Positions 1-6,619 of a DNA stretch of 36,454 nucleotides are shown piece after piece. Below the pieces are notes generated by a model that saw only the letters and a list, made by a program, of their open reading frames with translations, made no database searches and was not told the origin of the DNA. A program made the position numbers and the translations under genes. How positions within the stretch are numbered: the stretch's first letter is position 1; every line of letters begins with the position of its first letter. This DNA is from CBDCBA01 sp965214125 (lineage in GTDB: Bacteria; Planctomycetota; Phycisphaerae; Tepidisphaerales; Tepidisphaeraceae): contig CBDCBA010000019.1 of the NCBI GenBank assembly GCA_965214125.1, forward strand, positions 1-36,454. Direction: 5' to 3'.

Positions 1-2
1 CG

Positions 3-437
3 TGGGAGCGCTCTTGGCTGGGACGGGCGTGCTGGATCGCGATTGCCGGGTCGCTGCCGTTCGTGCTGCTCGACTGGTTCCCGCCGGACCCGAACGACTG
101 GGTGTTCGCCCGCATCGTCGGCGGGCGCACGGCGCTCGCGACGCTGTGGGCCGGCGTGGTTGGCCTCGTCGCGATGGGCCTGCCGGGCGTCCTCGGCCGC
201 GCGCTGGCGTGGGGGCCGATCGCGTTCCTGGGCGTGATCAGCTACGGGATCTACCTGCTGCATCTGTTCGTCAACGGCGCCGTCGGCGTGACGCTTGGCG
301 ACGAGTTCCCGCACCTCGGCGGTGCCGCGATTGCGACGGCGATTACCGTTGCCTTGGCGGCGCTGTCGTGGTGGTGTTTCGAAGGTCCGATCAATCGACT
401 GAAACGGTTTGTGCCGTACCGACGAACTACCGTGTAA
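3..437 (+). CDS. Acyltransferase family 3 membrane protein, C-terminal part
   Basis: The reading frame enters from beyond the left edge and ends at TAA 435-437, so only about 144 C-terminal residues are visible. At least three hydrophobic segments can be seen, including one holding ISYGIYLLH, and the protein ends with a WWCFEGP segment. Both are typical of the last helices of OafA/YrhL-type integral membrane acyltransferases, which move acyl groups onto surface sugars or lipids. The catalytic N-terminal histidine region lies outside the window, so the substrate cannot be guessed. The next gene starts five bases after the stop, so the two may be co-transcribed, although the downstream ABC module has no obvious functional link to it. 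Confidence 0.75.
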   Translation, partial: WERSWLGRACWIAIAGSLPFVLLDWFPPDPNDWVFARIVGGRTALATLWAGVVGLVAMGLPGVLGRALAWGPIAFLGVISYGIYLLHLFVNGAVGVTLGDEFPHLGGAAIATAITVALAALSWWCFEGPINRLKRFVPYRRTTV

Positions 438-442
438 TTGCC

Positions 443-1144
443 GTGAACCTTGCCGTCGAACAACTTCAGAAGCACTACGTCGCCCCCGACGGCACGCGCA
501 CGGCCGTGCTCGACGTGCCCGAGCTGCGCGTGGCCGACGGCGAGCACGCGGCCCTGGTCGGCGGCAGCGGGACGGGCAAGACGACGCTTCTTCACTGCAT
601 TGCCGGCATCGTCCGGCCGGACGCGGGGCGCGTGCTTCACGGCGAAATAGACCTCTCGACGCTGAGCGAGACCCAGCGCGACGCCTTCCGCGGCCGACAC
701 CTTGGCTACGTCTTCCAGACGCACCACCTGCTGCCGGGCTTTACGGCGTTGGAGAACGTGCTGCTCGGCATGAGCTTTACCGGCCGCCCGGCGGATCGCG
801 GTTGGGCGGAGCATCTCCTGAACGAAGTCGGCCTGAGCGAACGCCTGCACTACCGGCCGGGCAAGCTCAGCGTCGGCCAGCAGCAGCGCGTGGCCGTCGC
901 CCGCGCGCTGGCGAATCGGCCGTCGCTCGTCCTCGCCGACGAGCCGACCGGCGCCCTCGACCCACCCACGGCCACGAGCGTCCTCACCCTGATCCGCCAA
1001 CTCTGCGACGAAGCCAACGCGGCTCTCCTGCTCGTCACGCACGACCGCTCCCTCGCGGATGTTCTGCCGCGCATGATCGACCTTCAAGAGATCAACCAAG
1101 CCGTTCACCACGGAGGCACGGAGACACGGAGAGGCGAAAGCTGA
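443..1144 (+). CDS. LolD/MacB-type ABC transporter ATP-binding protein
   Basis: This 233-residue ATPase has Walker A GGSGTGKTT at about residues 40-48, a signature loop LSVGQQQR (G replaced by V at its third place), Walker B LVLADEPTG and the switch histidine in LLVTHD. Its size and sequence fit the LolD/MacB/FtsE class, which powers mechanotransmission by FtsX-like permeases rather than substrate transport through a channel. GTG 443 is the only plausible start, because upstream codons belong to the acyltransferase reading region; no clear ribosome binding site is seen. The last dozen or so codons and the stop lie inside a dispersed inverted repeat (1106-1187), giving a tail that contains HHGGTETRRG, so the C-terminus is repeat-derived. 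Its partner is the permease starting at 1199. Confidence 0.88.
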   Translation: MNLAVEQLQKHYVAPDGTRTAVLDVPELRVADGEHAALVGGSGTGKTTLLHCIAGIVRPDAGRVLHGEIDLSTLSETQRDAFRGRHLGYVFQTHHLLPGFTALENVLLGMSFTGRPADRGWAEHLLNEVGLSERLHYRPGKLSVGQQQRVAVARALANRPSLVLADEPTGALDPPTATSVLTLIRQLCDEANAALLLVTHDRSLADVLPRMIDLQEINQAVHHGGTETRRGES

Positions 1145-1187
1145 AGCGAATCCTTCTTGCGCTCCGTGCCTCTGTGTCTCCGTGGTG
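1106..1187. repeat. Inverted repeat, family A (CACCACGGAG type)
   Basis: Two 26-base arms (1106-1131 and 1162-1187), beginning CACCACGGAGGCACGG and ending CTCCGTGGTG, are inverted copies with three mismatches, two of which could be G-U pairs in RNA. The loop is 30 bases. The element covers the 3' end of the ATPase gene and stops 11 bases before the permease start. A second copy lies at 11064-11146. Confidence 0.9.
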
Positions 1188-1198
1188 AGCCATCCCAC

Positions 1199-2779
1199 AT
1201 GAATCTTTTCCAGCTCATTCTCAAGAACATGCGCCAGCGGGCGTTGTCGACGTGGCTGACGCTGCTGAGCGTCGCCCTCGGCACGGCGTTGGGGGTGGCG
1301 TTGCTCGTGGTGCAGCGTGGGGCGGATCGGCTGTTCGGGCAAACGGAGTTTGGATACGACCTGATCGTCGGGGCCAAGGGGGGCAAGCTGCCGCTGGTGC
1401 TGAGTTCGGTGTACCAGCTCGACGAGCCGCCCGGCACCGTCGGCTGGGACATGGTTGAGGCGATGGACGATCCGGAGCGGTTCGGGCCGTACGTGCGGTG
1501 GTCTGTGCCGTTGGCGGCGACGGACGAGTTCGAGGGCCAGCCCGTCGTCGCGACGACGCCGGCCATGTTCGGATTCGAAGACGACGGTCGTGCGAGGCGA
1601 CCCGACGGCGAGCGCTTCGAGTATCGCCTTGGCAGGGAACCAGAGTTCGCAGAGGGAGGGTCGTTCCACGCCCGCAAGTTCGAGGCGGTGCTCGGCAGCA
1701 AGGCGGCGTCGGCGACGGGGCGAAGGGTCGGCGACGAAATTACCATCACGCACGGCCGCACCGAGGAGGGCGACCTCATTGACGAGCACGACGAGCGGTG
1801 GACGATTGTCGGCATCCTCTCGCCCACGGGCACGGCCCTCGACGAGGTCGCTTTCCTGCCGATCGCCACGAGCGTCGCCATCGACGCCCACACCGAGGCG
1901 ATGGAGGATGTGGCTGAACTGCTGGGCGAGGAGGCGAGCCACGAAGGGCACGAAGGAGAGGAAGAGGACCACGATCACGACGGCGATGGAGAGCCCGATC
2001 ATGCGGCGGAGGACCACGTCCCGCATGACCACGACGGCGACGGCATCCCGGATCACGGGCCGGGCGAGCATCCCGAGGACGACCACGACCACGACGGCGA
2101 GCCCGACCACCCGCCGGGCGAGCACGAGGACCACGACCACGATCACGACGACGAGCACGATCACCACGACCACGAGGAGACGTACACAATCGACGCCGAC
2201 ACCGGCCTCGTTACGCCGACGCTGCCGCAGGAGCAGTGGCGGGTGAGCGCGATCCTGGTCGCGACCAACGGCGGGCCGCTCGGCCAGCAGGCGGCGTGGC
2301 GGATCAACAACGCCCCCGACGCAATGGCCGTCAGCCCCGGCGAGGAGATGCGCACGTTCTTCGAGACCTTCCTGAAGGGCCCAAGCCAACTGCTGCTGCT
2401 GGTGACGGCCCTCGTCAGTGTGGTCGCGGGTGTGGGAATCCTCGTCAGCATCTACAACAGCGTGACCGCCCGGCGGCGCGAGGTGGCGATCCTGCGCAGC
2501 CTGGGGGCGACGCGCCGCACCGTGCTGTCGCTCATCACGCTCGAGGCCGCCCTCATCGGCGTGAGCGGGGCGTTCTTGGGCTGGATCGGCGGGCACGCCA
2601 TCGCCGTGGCGGCGAGCGCGTTCATGGAGCGACGCTTCGGCGAGGGGATCGGCGGGTGGTCGGTTGGTCCGCTCGAACTGCTCTACCTGGCGGGCGTTGT
2701 GGGGGTCGCGACGCTCGCGGGCCTGCTGCCTGCGCTGCTCGCCTACCGCACGCCGGTCGCGCAGCACCTGTCGGAGTGA
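1199..2779 (+). CDS. FtsX/MacB-type ABC permease with His/Asp-rich extracytoplasmic insertion
   Basis: This 526-residue protein has one N-terminal membrane helix (about 16-38), a large extracytoplasmic domain, then three C-terminal helices (about 395-418, 440-465, 493-518). That is the standard four-helix FtsX/MacB layout. ARRREVAILRSLGATRR before the third helix is the usual coupling region of the family. Residues 247-327 form an acidic, His-rich stretch with 21 histidines in 81 residues and repeated DHDGDG units, suggesting divalent metal binding, possibly zinc. ATG 1199 was chosen because the frame upstream of it runs through the family A repeat. It pairs with the ATPase before it and with the DUF3299-like protein after it. 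The order ATPase-permease-DUF3299 matches the zinc-starvation operon PA4063-PA4066 of Pseudomonas as I remember it; a zinc role here is inferred. Confidence 0.87.
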   Translation: MNLFQLILKNMRQRALSTWLTLLSVALGTALGVALLVVQRGADRLFGQTEFGYDLIVGAKGGKLPLVLSSVYQLDEPPGTVGWDMVEAMDDPERFGPYVRWSVPLAATDEFEGQPVVATTPAMFGFEDDGRARRPDGERFEYRLGREPEFAEGGSFHARKFEAVLGSKAASATGRRVGDEITITHGRTEEGDLIDEHDERWTIVGILSPTGTALDEVAFLPIATSVAIDAHTEAMEDVAELLGEEASHEGHEGEEEDHDHDGDGEPDHAAEDHVPHDHDGDGIPDHGPGEHPEDDHDHDGEPDHPPGEHEDHDHDHDDEHDHHDHEETYTIDADTGLVTPTLPQEQWRVSAILVATNGGPLGQQAAWRINNAPDAMAVSPGEEMRTFFETFLKGPSQLLLLVTALVSVVAGVGILVSIYNSVTARRREVAILRSLGATRRTVLSLITLEAALIGVSGAFLGWIGGHAIAVAASAFMERRFGEGIGGWSVGPLELLYLAGVVGVATLAGLLPALLAYRTPVAQHLSE

Positions 2780-2838
2780 CCCCCAAAGCCAAGCCTGTCG
2801 TAACATCCGCTGGCTTCTCCCACGCGAACCCAACGACG

Positions 2839-3378
2839 ATGACGCAGACCCCCACCGCAACCTCCGACACTGCCCCCGTCTCCGGCGGCTCGATCGCCCG
2901 CGTGGCGTTGCTCGTGCTCATCGTCCTCGTGCCGCTCGGGGCGTTGGGCTACATCTACTGGGATTTCCAACGCACCGGCGGCATCCAGGCGTTGCCCGAC
3001 GGGTACAAGCTCGTCGACCTCAAAGCGATGACGACCTTCGACTTCGACCAGCAAAACGGCACGGCCGCGCAGATCCCCGACCGGTGGCGCGCCCTTGATG
3101 GCGAGAAGGTGGTGCTCGAAGGGGAAATGTTCACCAGCCGGTCGGCCACGGGCACGGTCGATTCCTTCGACCTCGTCTACTCAATCGCCAATTGCTGCTA
3201 CGGCAGCGAGCCGCAGGTGCAGCACTTTGTCAAGAGCGAGGCGATCGGTGACCCGGTCAAGTTTTACCGGGTGCCGGTGCGGGCCAAGGGAACGCTGCGG
3301 GTCGACGTGCAAAAGAGCGAAGGCCGCGTCGCGAGCGTGTTCCACCTCGACGTCGAAGACGTTGAGCCGCTGGGGTAG
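2839..3378 (+). CDS. DUF3299-like membrane-anchored protein
   Basis: The 179-residue product has one N-terminal membrane helix (about 19-41) and an exported domain of about 130 residues. The stretch ALDGEKVVLEGEMF followed by FDLVYSIANCCYGSEP resembles the DUF3299 pattern, in which 'LDGkxVxixGfm' precedes a conserved Cys-containing motif; here C119 and C120 are adjacent. The gene starts 59 bases after the permease stop on the same strand, so it is probably the third gene of the same operon. In other bacteria DUF3299 proteins accompany LolD-like ATPase and FtsX permease pairs under zinc limitation. Their biochemical function is unknown. The family assignment is moderately sure and the zinc link is inferred from context. 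Confidence 0.65.
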   Translation: MTQTPTATSDTAPVSGGSIARVALLVLIVLVPLGALGYIYWDFQRTGGIQALPDGYKLVDLKAMTTFDFDQQNGTAAQIPDRWRALDGEKVVLEGEMFTSRSATGTVDSFDLVYSIANCCYGSEPQVQHFVKSEAIGDPVKFYRVPVRAKGTLRVDVQKSEGRVASVFHLDVEDVEPLG

Positions 3379-3402
3379 CGAATCCTTCAAGAGCGCGAGT
3401 GT

Positions 3403-3504
3403 CCCCCGACGCCGGAGCGTAAGCTCCGGGTTGGACCGTTTCGTCTGGTCGAACTGCTTCGTGTGACGCGCAGAGACCCGGAGCTTCCGCTCCGGCGTCG
3501 GGGG
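3403..3504. repeat. REPIN-like palindrome, family D
   Basis: The arms 3403-3431 and 3476-3504 are 29 bases each and match at 28 positions in inverted orientation, with a 44-base loop. Each arm contains its own short hairpin, CCGGAGC-N4-GCTCCGG on the left. It lies between the end of the DUF3299-like gene and the end of the convergent HU gene, where it could also help end transcription; there is no T-tract. Confidence 0.88.
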
Positions 3505-3603
3505 AGTTGCGGACCTCGGACGAGTCTGCGGTCGAGACCTTGATGGAGCGCAGTTCGATTTGGGTACTCCGGTGCCAGTGCAACGATGCAGTGGCACTGG
3601 AAC

Positions 3604-4056
3604 CTACCCGCCCGCGGGCGGCGGCGTGCCGCCGGTTGGGGACGGATCGGGCGTGTCCGGTCGGTCCGGCTTGGCCGCGTTGCTGCGACCGCGGGGGCCG
3701 GCGTGGCGCTGGGGGTCCTTCAGGTCCGGCGGCGGGGCCTCGCCCTGGGCGGCGGTGTTCATCTCCTCGTCGAGCGCCTCGAGCTTGAGCTTCATCAGCC
3801 GCCCGAGCTTGAACTTCACGCTCGTCCGCTGCGGCACCCAGACGGCCACGCCCTTGCGCGGGTTCTGCGCCCGGCGGGCCTTGCGGACCTTGGTCTCGAA
3901 GACCCCGAAGTCGCGGAACTCCAAACGGTTGCCCTTGGCGAGCTCGTTGACGATCTCGTCGAGGAAGAGCTGCACGGTCTGTTTCACCGCCGCCCGCCGC
4001 TCGTCGGTGGTGTCGGCAATGCGGTCGATCAGTTCCTTCTTCGTGATCGTCGCCAT
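3604..4056 (-). CDS. HU/IHF family DNA-binding protein with C-terminal tail
   Basis: The first 100 or so of 150 residues show the HU/IHF fold: MATITKKELIDRIA at the start and RLEFRDFGVFETKVRKARR followed by QNPRKG, the beta-arm region that bends DNA. The remaining 45-50 residues are a Pro/Asp/Arg-rich tail absent from classical 90-residue HU proteins. ATG 4056 is preceded by GGAGAG at good spacing, which decides it over longer in-frame options. It is expected to act in the nucleoid. It is probably a single-gene unit with a leader of unknown length; a large palindrome lies further upstream at 4247-4332. Whether it is HU-like (non-specific) or IHF-like cannot be told. Confidence 0.88.
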   Translation of the reverse strand: MATITKKELIDRIADTTDERRAAVKQTVQLFLDEIVNELAKGNRLEFRDFGVFETKVRKARRAQNPRKGVAVWVPQRTSVKFKLGRLMKLKLEALDEEMNTAAQGEAPPPDLKDPQRHAGPRGRSNAAKPDRPDTPDPSPTGGTPPPAGG

Positions 4057-4246
4057 GAGCTCTCCGGGACAGGCTGCGCAGGGTCGGCGGGCCCGCGGCA
4101 GTGCCGCCCGGCACCCGCGTCGAGCCGCAATGGATGACAAGACAACGGTTTACCAAACCACACGCCGCGCGGGAATGGGCGTTCCACACGCGGCGGGTCG
4201 CGTTGCACCAAGCGTTTAACTCAGCTTGCCGGTGCTCGCTCGCATG

Positions 4247-4332
4247 GCTCCGCTTTTAGCCGCCCGCGGGAGCGGGCGCTGCTGCATGGTCGACCTGAGG
4301 CGCCCGCTCCCGCGGGCGGCTAAAAGCGGAGC
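4247..4332. repeat. REPIN-like palindrome, family B, perfect 33-base arms
   Basis: The arms 4247-4279 and 4300-4332 are perfect 33-base inverted copies around a 20-base loop. The left arm reads GCTCCGCTTTTAGCCGCC and continues with an internal hairpin CCCGC-N4-GCGGG. It sits in the 330-base gap between the HU gene and the small lipoprotein gene, in which I see no other gene. A related copy is at 16451-16512. Confidence 0.93.
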
Positions 4333-4386
4333 GAGCCTGGGCGCGAACAGACATGCCGCAAGCTGCTCTCGCGTGCGAACCAATCC

Positions 4387-4833
4387 TCACTGGCCGGCGG
4401 GGCGGACGCGGGTGAAGTCGCTCGTCGACACCTCCCGCCGCAGGTACAAGTCGAAGATGCCGCTGCGCCCGGTTGCGGCCCCGCCCCAGCCGTAGCCGCG
4501 GTGGCCTCGGCCGAACCCGCCGTAGCCGTACGAGCCGCTGCCGAGCAGGTACTGCCGGTCGTCCACGCGACGCCAGTATGTGCTGACGGTGGGCGTGTCG
4601 TACCCCAGCAGCGCCGCCGGCCCACGCTCGTAGCGGGCGAGCTGCGCGTCGAGCTGGTCGGCCTCGCCGGCGTCGAGGGCAAGGTACAGCGGCGGGTCGT
4701 ACGCCAACGCCGCCGACGCGGCCGGCAGATAGCCGTCCGCGTCCGTTACGGGCGGCGGCGCTTCTCGGAAGGCGCATCCGGCACCGGCAAGGAGGCAGGT
4801 CGAGAGGAGGACAAGGGCGTGGATCGAGGACAC
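4387..4833 (-). CDS. Small exported protein, possible lipoprotein, function unknown
   Basis: A 148-residue product starts with a hydrophobic segment ending LLAGAGC at residue 20, a lipobox-like signal although the -3 residue is Gly rather than Leu. The mature part is Tyr/Gly-rich near its end (YGYGGFGRGHRGYGWGG), then LYLRREVSTSDFTRVRP. I do not recognise a family. The start GTG 4833 gives the signal segment directly; no strong ribosome site is visible. It is flanked on both sides by palindromic repeats and is probably transcribed alone. Confidence 0.55.
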   Translation of the reverse strand: MSSIHALVLLSTCLLAGAGCAFREAPPPVTDADGYLPAASAALAYDPPLYLALDAGEADQLDAQLARYERGPAALLGYDTPTVSTYWRRVDDRQYLLGSGSYGYGGFGRGHRGYGWGGAATGRSGIFDLYLRREVSTSDFTRVRPAGQ

Positions 4834-5027
4834 GCCAGAGCACGTTCAACCGCCGTGCCAACGCGACGAACTAGGCCGTGACGGCATCTATGCCCCGATC
4901 GGCCACGGCTTGTGACGAATGGTGCCGAAACGCAACGCAAGGTGATGCGGCGAGGACGCGCGGTCGGCAGCCGTCGGAGACGCCTGTCGATCCCGCTCAA
5001 AGCGGCTTGCAACTTCACTGGCAGGTG

Positions 5028-5099
5028 GTAGCCGCGGAGCTTGCTCCGCGCGTCGGGCACCAACCATTGTTCGAAGCGCGGAGCAAGCTCCGCGGCTAC
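5028..5099. repeat. REPIN-like palindrome, family C, perfect 24-base arms
   Basis: The arms 5028-5051 (GTAGCCGCGGAGCTTGCTCC onward) and 5076-5099 are perfect inverted copies with a 24-base loop. Each arm holds the inner palindrome GGAGC-TT-GCTCC or its complement. It lies 33 bases downstream of the cysE stop codon. A single-arm relative lies at 11873-11896. Confidence 0.92.
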
Positions 5100-5132
5100 C
5101 CCATCAAGCAACACGTGATGACGTGAGCTGCC

Positions 5133-6080
5133 CTAAATCTGAAAGTCGAGCGCCGGCGCGGCCGGGCGGTTGGTGCCGTTGCGGATGCGCAGCGACGGCG
5201 GTTCGTTGGCCACCTTGCTACCGGGCGGGACGCTCTCGGTTAGAAAGACGTTGCCACCAATCGTGCTGCCGCGGCCGATGACCGTGTCGCCACCGAGAAT
5301 CGTCGCGCCGGCGTAGAGCGTCACGTCGTCCTCGATCGTCGGGTGCCGCCGTTGTCCGCGCAACGACTGACCCTTGGCGGGGGCGAGGGCGCCCAGCGTG
5401 ACGCCTTGGTAAATCTTCACGTTCCTGCCGATCCGGGTCGTTTCGCCGACGACCACACCGGTGCCGTGGTCGATGAACAGGCTCGGCCCGAGCGTGGCGC
5501 CGGGGTGCAGGTCGATGCCCGTGCGGGCGTGGGCGTACTCGGTGATCACGCGCGGCAAGAGCGGCACGTTCTGGCGGTGCAGCGCATGCGCCAGCCGCTG
5601 CACGGTGATGGCGTAGAGGCCGGGGTAGCTGAAGATCGTCTCCTCGGTCGAGCCGGCCGCGGGGTCGCCCTCAAAGGCGGCCCGGACGTCGGTCGCGACG
5701 ATCCGGCGAATCTCCGGCAGGCGATTGAAGAACCCGCCCACGATGCGCTCGGCCTCCTGGTCGCAGCGCGAGTCGGTGTCGGGGCAGTCCGGCCGGTCCT
5801 CGCGGAAGCGCAGGCAGTAGCGGATCGGCTCGTAGAGCTCGTCGAAGAGCTGCCCGACGAGCTCGCCGACATGGAACGGCAGCATCGCCTCGGTCAGCCC
5901 CTGCCGCCCGAAATAGCCGGGAAACACGAGTTGCAGAAGCGTCTCGACCGACCGCTGAACCGTGTCGCGGTTGGGCAGGTACGCCTGCCCGAGCCGGTGG
6001 AGATCGGGCACGTCGTGGATGCTCTCGACGAGCGCCCGCGTGACGGCGGGCAGTTGGTCGTCGAGCGCGGGCCGCGGCAT
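5133..6080 (-). CDS. cysE: Serine O-acetyltransferase
   Basis: This enzyme makes O-acetylserine from serine and acetyl-CoA, the carbon skeleton for cysteine. The 315-residue protein has a long helical N-terminal part and a C-terminal left-handed beta-helix with hexapeptide repeats. It carries HPGATLG near residue 190, the active-site stretch FIDHGTGVVVGETTRIG near 200, and YQGVTLGA, all typical of CysE/EpsC serine acetyltransferases. It is longer than the 273-residue E. coli enzyme, mostly at the N-terminus. ATG 6080 is the start; no strong ribosome site is seen. Two sulfur genes, cysH and the siroheme reductase, lie just upstream, separated by tRNA genes. A folded tRNA-like element ends about 38 bases before the start and could form part of its leader. 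Confidence 0.93.
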   Translation of the reverse strand: MPRPALDDQLPAVTRALVESIHDVPDLHRLGQAYLPNRDTVQRSVETLLQLVFPGYFGRQGLTEAMLPFHVGELVGQLFDELYEPIRYCLRFREDRPDCPDTDSRCDQEAERIVGGFFNRLPEIRRIVATDVRAAFEGDPAAGSTEETIFSYPGLYAITVQRLAHALHRQNVPLLPRVITEYAHARTGIDLHPGATLGPSLFIDHGTGVVVGETTRIGRNVKIYQGVTLGALAPAKGQSLRGQRRHPTIEDDVTLYAGATILGGDTVIGRGSTIGGNVFLTESVPPGSKVANEPPSLRIRNGTNRPAAPALDFQI

Positions 6081-6117
6081 AGGTAAGGCTACGCGCCGCG
6101 CGCCACGCGGGCGCAGT

Positions 6118-6203
6118 GGGTGCCGGAGGAGTCAAACCTCTCGCCAGCCGCCCGACGCTTCTGAGGGCAGCGGTGTTACAGATCGCCGTCGGGAACGGCA
6201 CCC
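6118..6203 (-). ncRNA. tRNA-like structured element upstream of cysE
   Basis: On the minus strand an 8-base stem GGGTGCCG pairs with CGGCACCC 70 bases later. Next to the 3' strand is a T-arm-like hairpin GAGG-TTTGACT-CCTC, one base away from a canonical T-loop. Inside, CCCGAC can pair with GTCGGG. The 86-base length fits a class II tRNA, but I cannot find a convincing D-arm or a seven-base anticodon loop. It may be a decayed tRNA (third member of the array) or a structured leader of cysE. Confidence 0.35.
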
Positions 6204-6234
6204 ATGTTCTACAGTTCAATCCGCACGTACATAG

Positions 6235-6308
6235 TGCGACGGACAGGAGTCGAACCTGCACTGTCGAGGCCCTCAGCCTCGTGCCTCTGCCAATTGGGCT
6301 ACCGCCGC
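6235..6308 (-). tRNA. tRNA-Leu(GAG)-like, class I body
   Basis: The 74-base cloverleaf has acceptor stem GCGGCGG/CCGTCGC with A73, a three-base D-stem GCC/GGC with the 11-base loop CAATTGGCAGA, anticodon stem CGAGG/CCTCG with loop CTGAGGG (anticodon GAG, G37), and T-loop TTCGACT. The D-arm form and A73 are leucine-like, but the variable region is only five bases (ACAGT) where bacterial tRNA-Leu carries a long arm. No CCA is encoded. Confidence 0.82.
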
Positions 6309-6320
6309 GATTTGCTGGAA

Positions 6321-6394
6321 TGACTCGGAGAGGATTCGAACCTCCAACGCGCCGGGTCTGAGCCGGCGGCCTCTGCCAGTTGGGCTACCGAGCC
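6321..6394 (-). tRNA. tRNA-Leu(CAG)-like, class I body
   Basis: The 74-base cloverleaf has acceptor GGCTCGG/CCGAGTC with A73, D-arm GCC-CAACTGGCAGA-GGC, anticodon stem GCCGG/CCGGC with loop CTCAGAC (anticodon CAG), variable region GCGTT and T-loop TTCGAAT. As in its neighbour 12 bases downstream, the D-arm and A73 look leucine-type while the long variable arm is missing. Position 37 is A, unusual for a CUN-reading tRNA, which normally has G37. No CCA is encoded. Confidence 0.82.
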
Positions 6395-6410
6395 GCGTGG
6401 ATCCTTCTCC

Positions 6411-6453
6411 AAAAACAAAGAAAACGCGGTCGATCTTCGAAGAGATCGACCGC
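6411..6453 (-). terminator. Intrinsic terminator before the tRNA pair
   Basis: On the minus strand the perfect 11-base stem GCGGTCGATCT/AGATCGACCGC closes a six-base loop. One G later comes the T-rich run TTTTCTTTGTTTTT, ending 16 bases before the tRNA-Leu(CAG) gene. It lies between the promoter at 6566-6594 and the tRNAs, so it either ends a short RNA or acts as an attenuator. Confidence 0.85.
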
Positions 6454-6559
6454 CGTGAACTGGCGTCGCGTCACTGTTGTGGCACGCGCACCGTCACCCG
6501 GCCGACCCTTCGGTCGTAAGCAGGTGATAGGTGCGTAGGAGGGTGCCGGCAAACATCGT
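6411..6559 (-). ncRNA. Candidate structured small RNA or attenuator leader
   Basis: The predicted transcript runs about 149 bases from the promoter to the terminator. Its 5' half folds as one long nested hairpin: GGCAC/GTGCC, CGCACC/GGTGCG, TCACC/GGTGA and CGACC/GGTCG closing a GAAG loop. The 5' side of the first internal loop is CCTCCTA, an exposed anti-Shine-Dalgarno-like CCUCC. A 20-codon open frame (ATG 6556 to TGA 6494, starting MFAGTLLRTY) overlaps this hairpin. It uses all four CUN leucine codons once (CTC CTA, CTG CTT), but would have almost no 5' leader. I do not recognise a known RNA family. Confidence 0.5.
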
Positions 6560-6565
6560 GCGGCG

Positions 6566-6594
6566 AATGTAGCGTTCTCCGGGAGACCCGTCAA
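6566..6594 (-). promoter_or_regulatory. Sigma-70-type promoter
   Basis: The minus strand reads TTGACG (6594-6589), 17 bases, then TACATT (6571-6566), close to the vegetative consensus with ideal spacing. The predicted start is an A near 6559. It lies just downstream of the cysH stop and would drive the leader RNA and, by read-through, the tRNA genes. Confidence 0.65.
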
Positions 6595-6619
6595 GCTGAA
6601 CTATAGATTTTTCGGTTCC

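Noticed and set aside
251..2860. A very long open frame on the minus strand opposite the ABC module
   Set aside because: It is antisense to three genes with clear protein motifs. Its translation is Arg/Ala/His/Val-rich and low in complexity, as expected for a shadow of GC-rich coding DNA.
6118..6203. A selenocysteine tRNA (UCA anticodon, 8-base acceptor)
   Set aside because: TCA occurs near the centre and the closing stem has 8 bases, but there is no proper anticodon stem-loop, no D-arm and no G73. I left it as a tRNA-like element.
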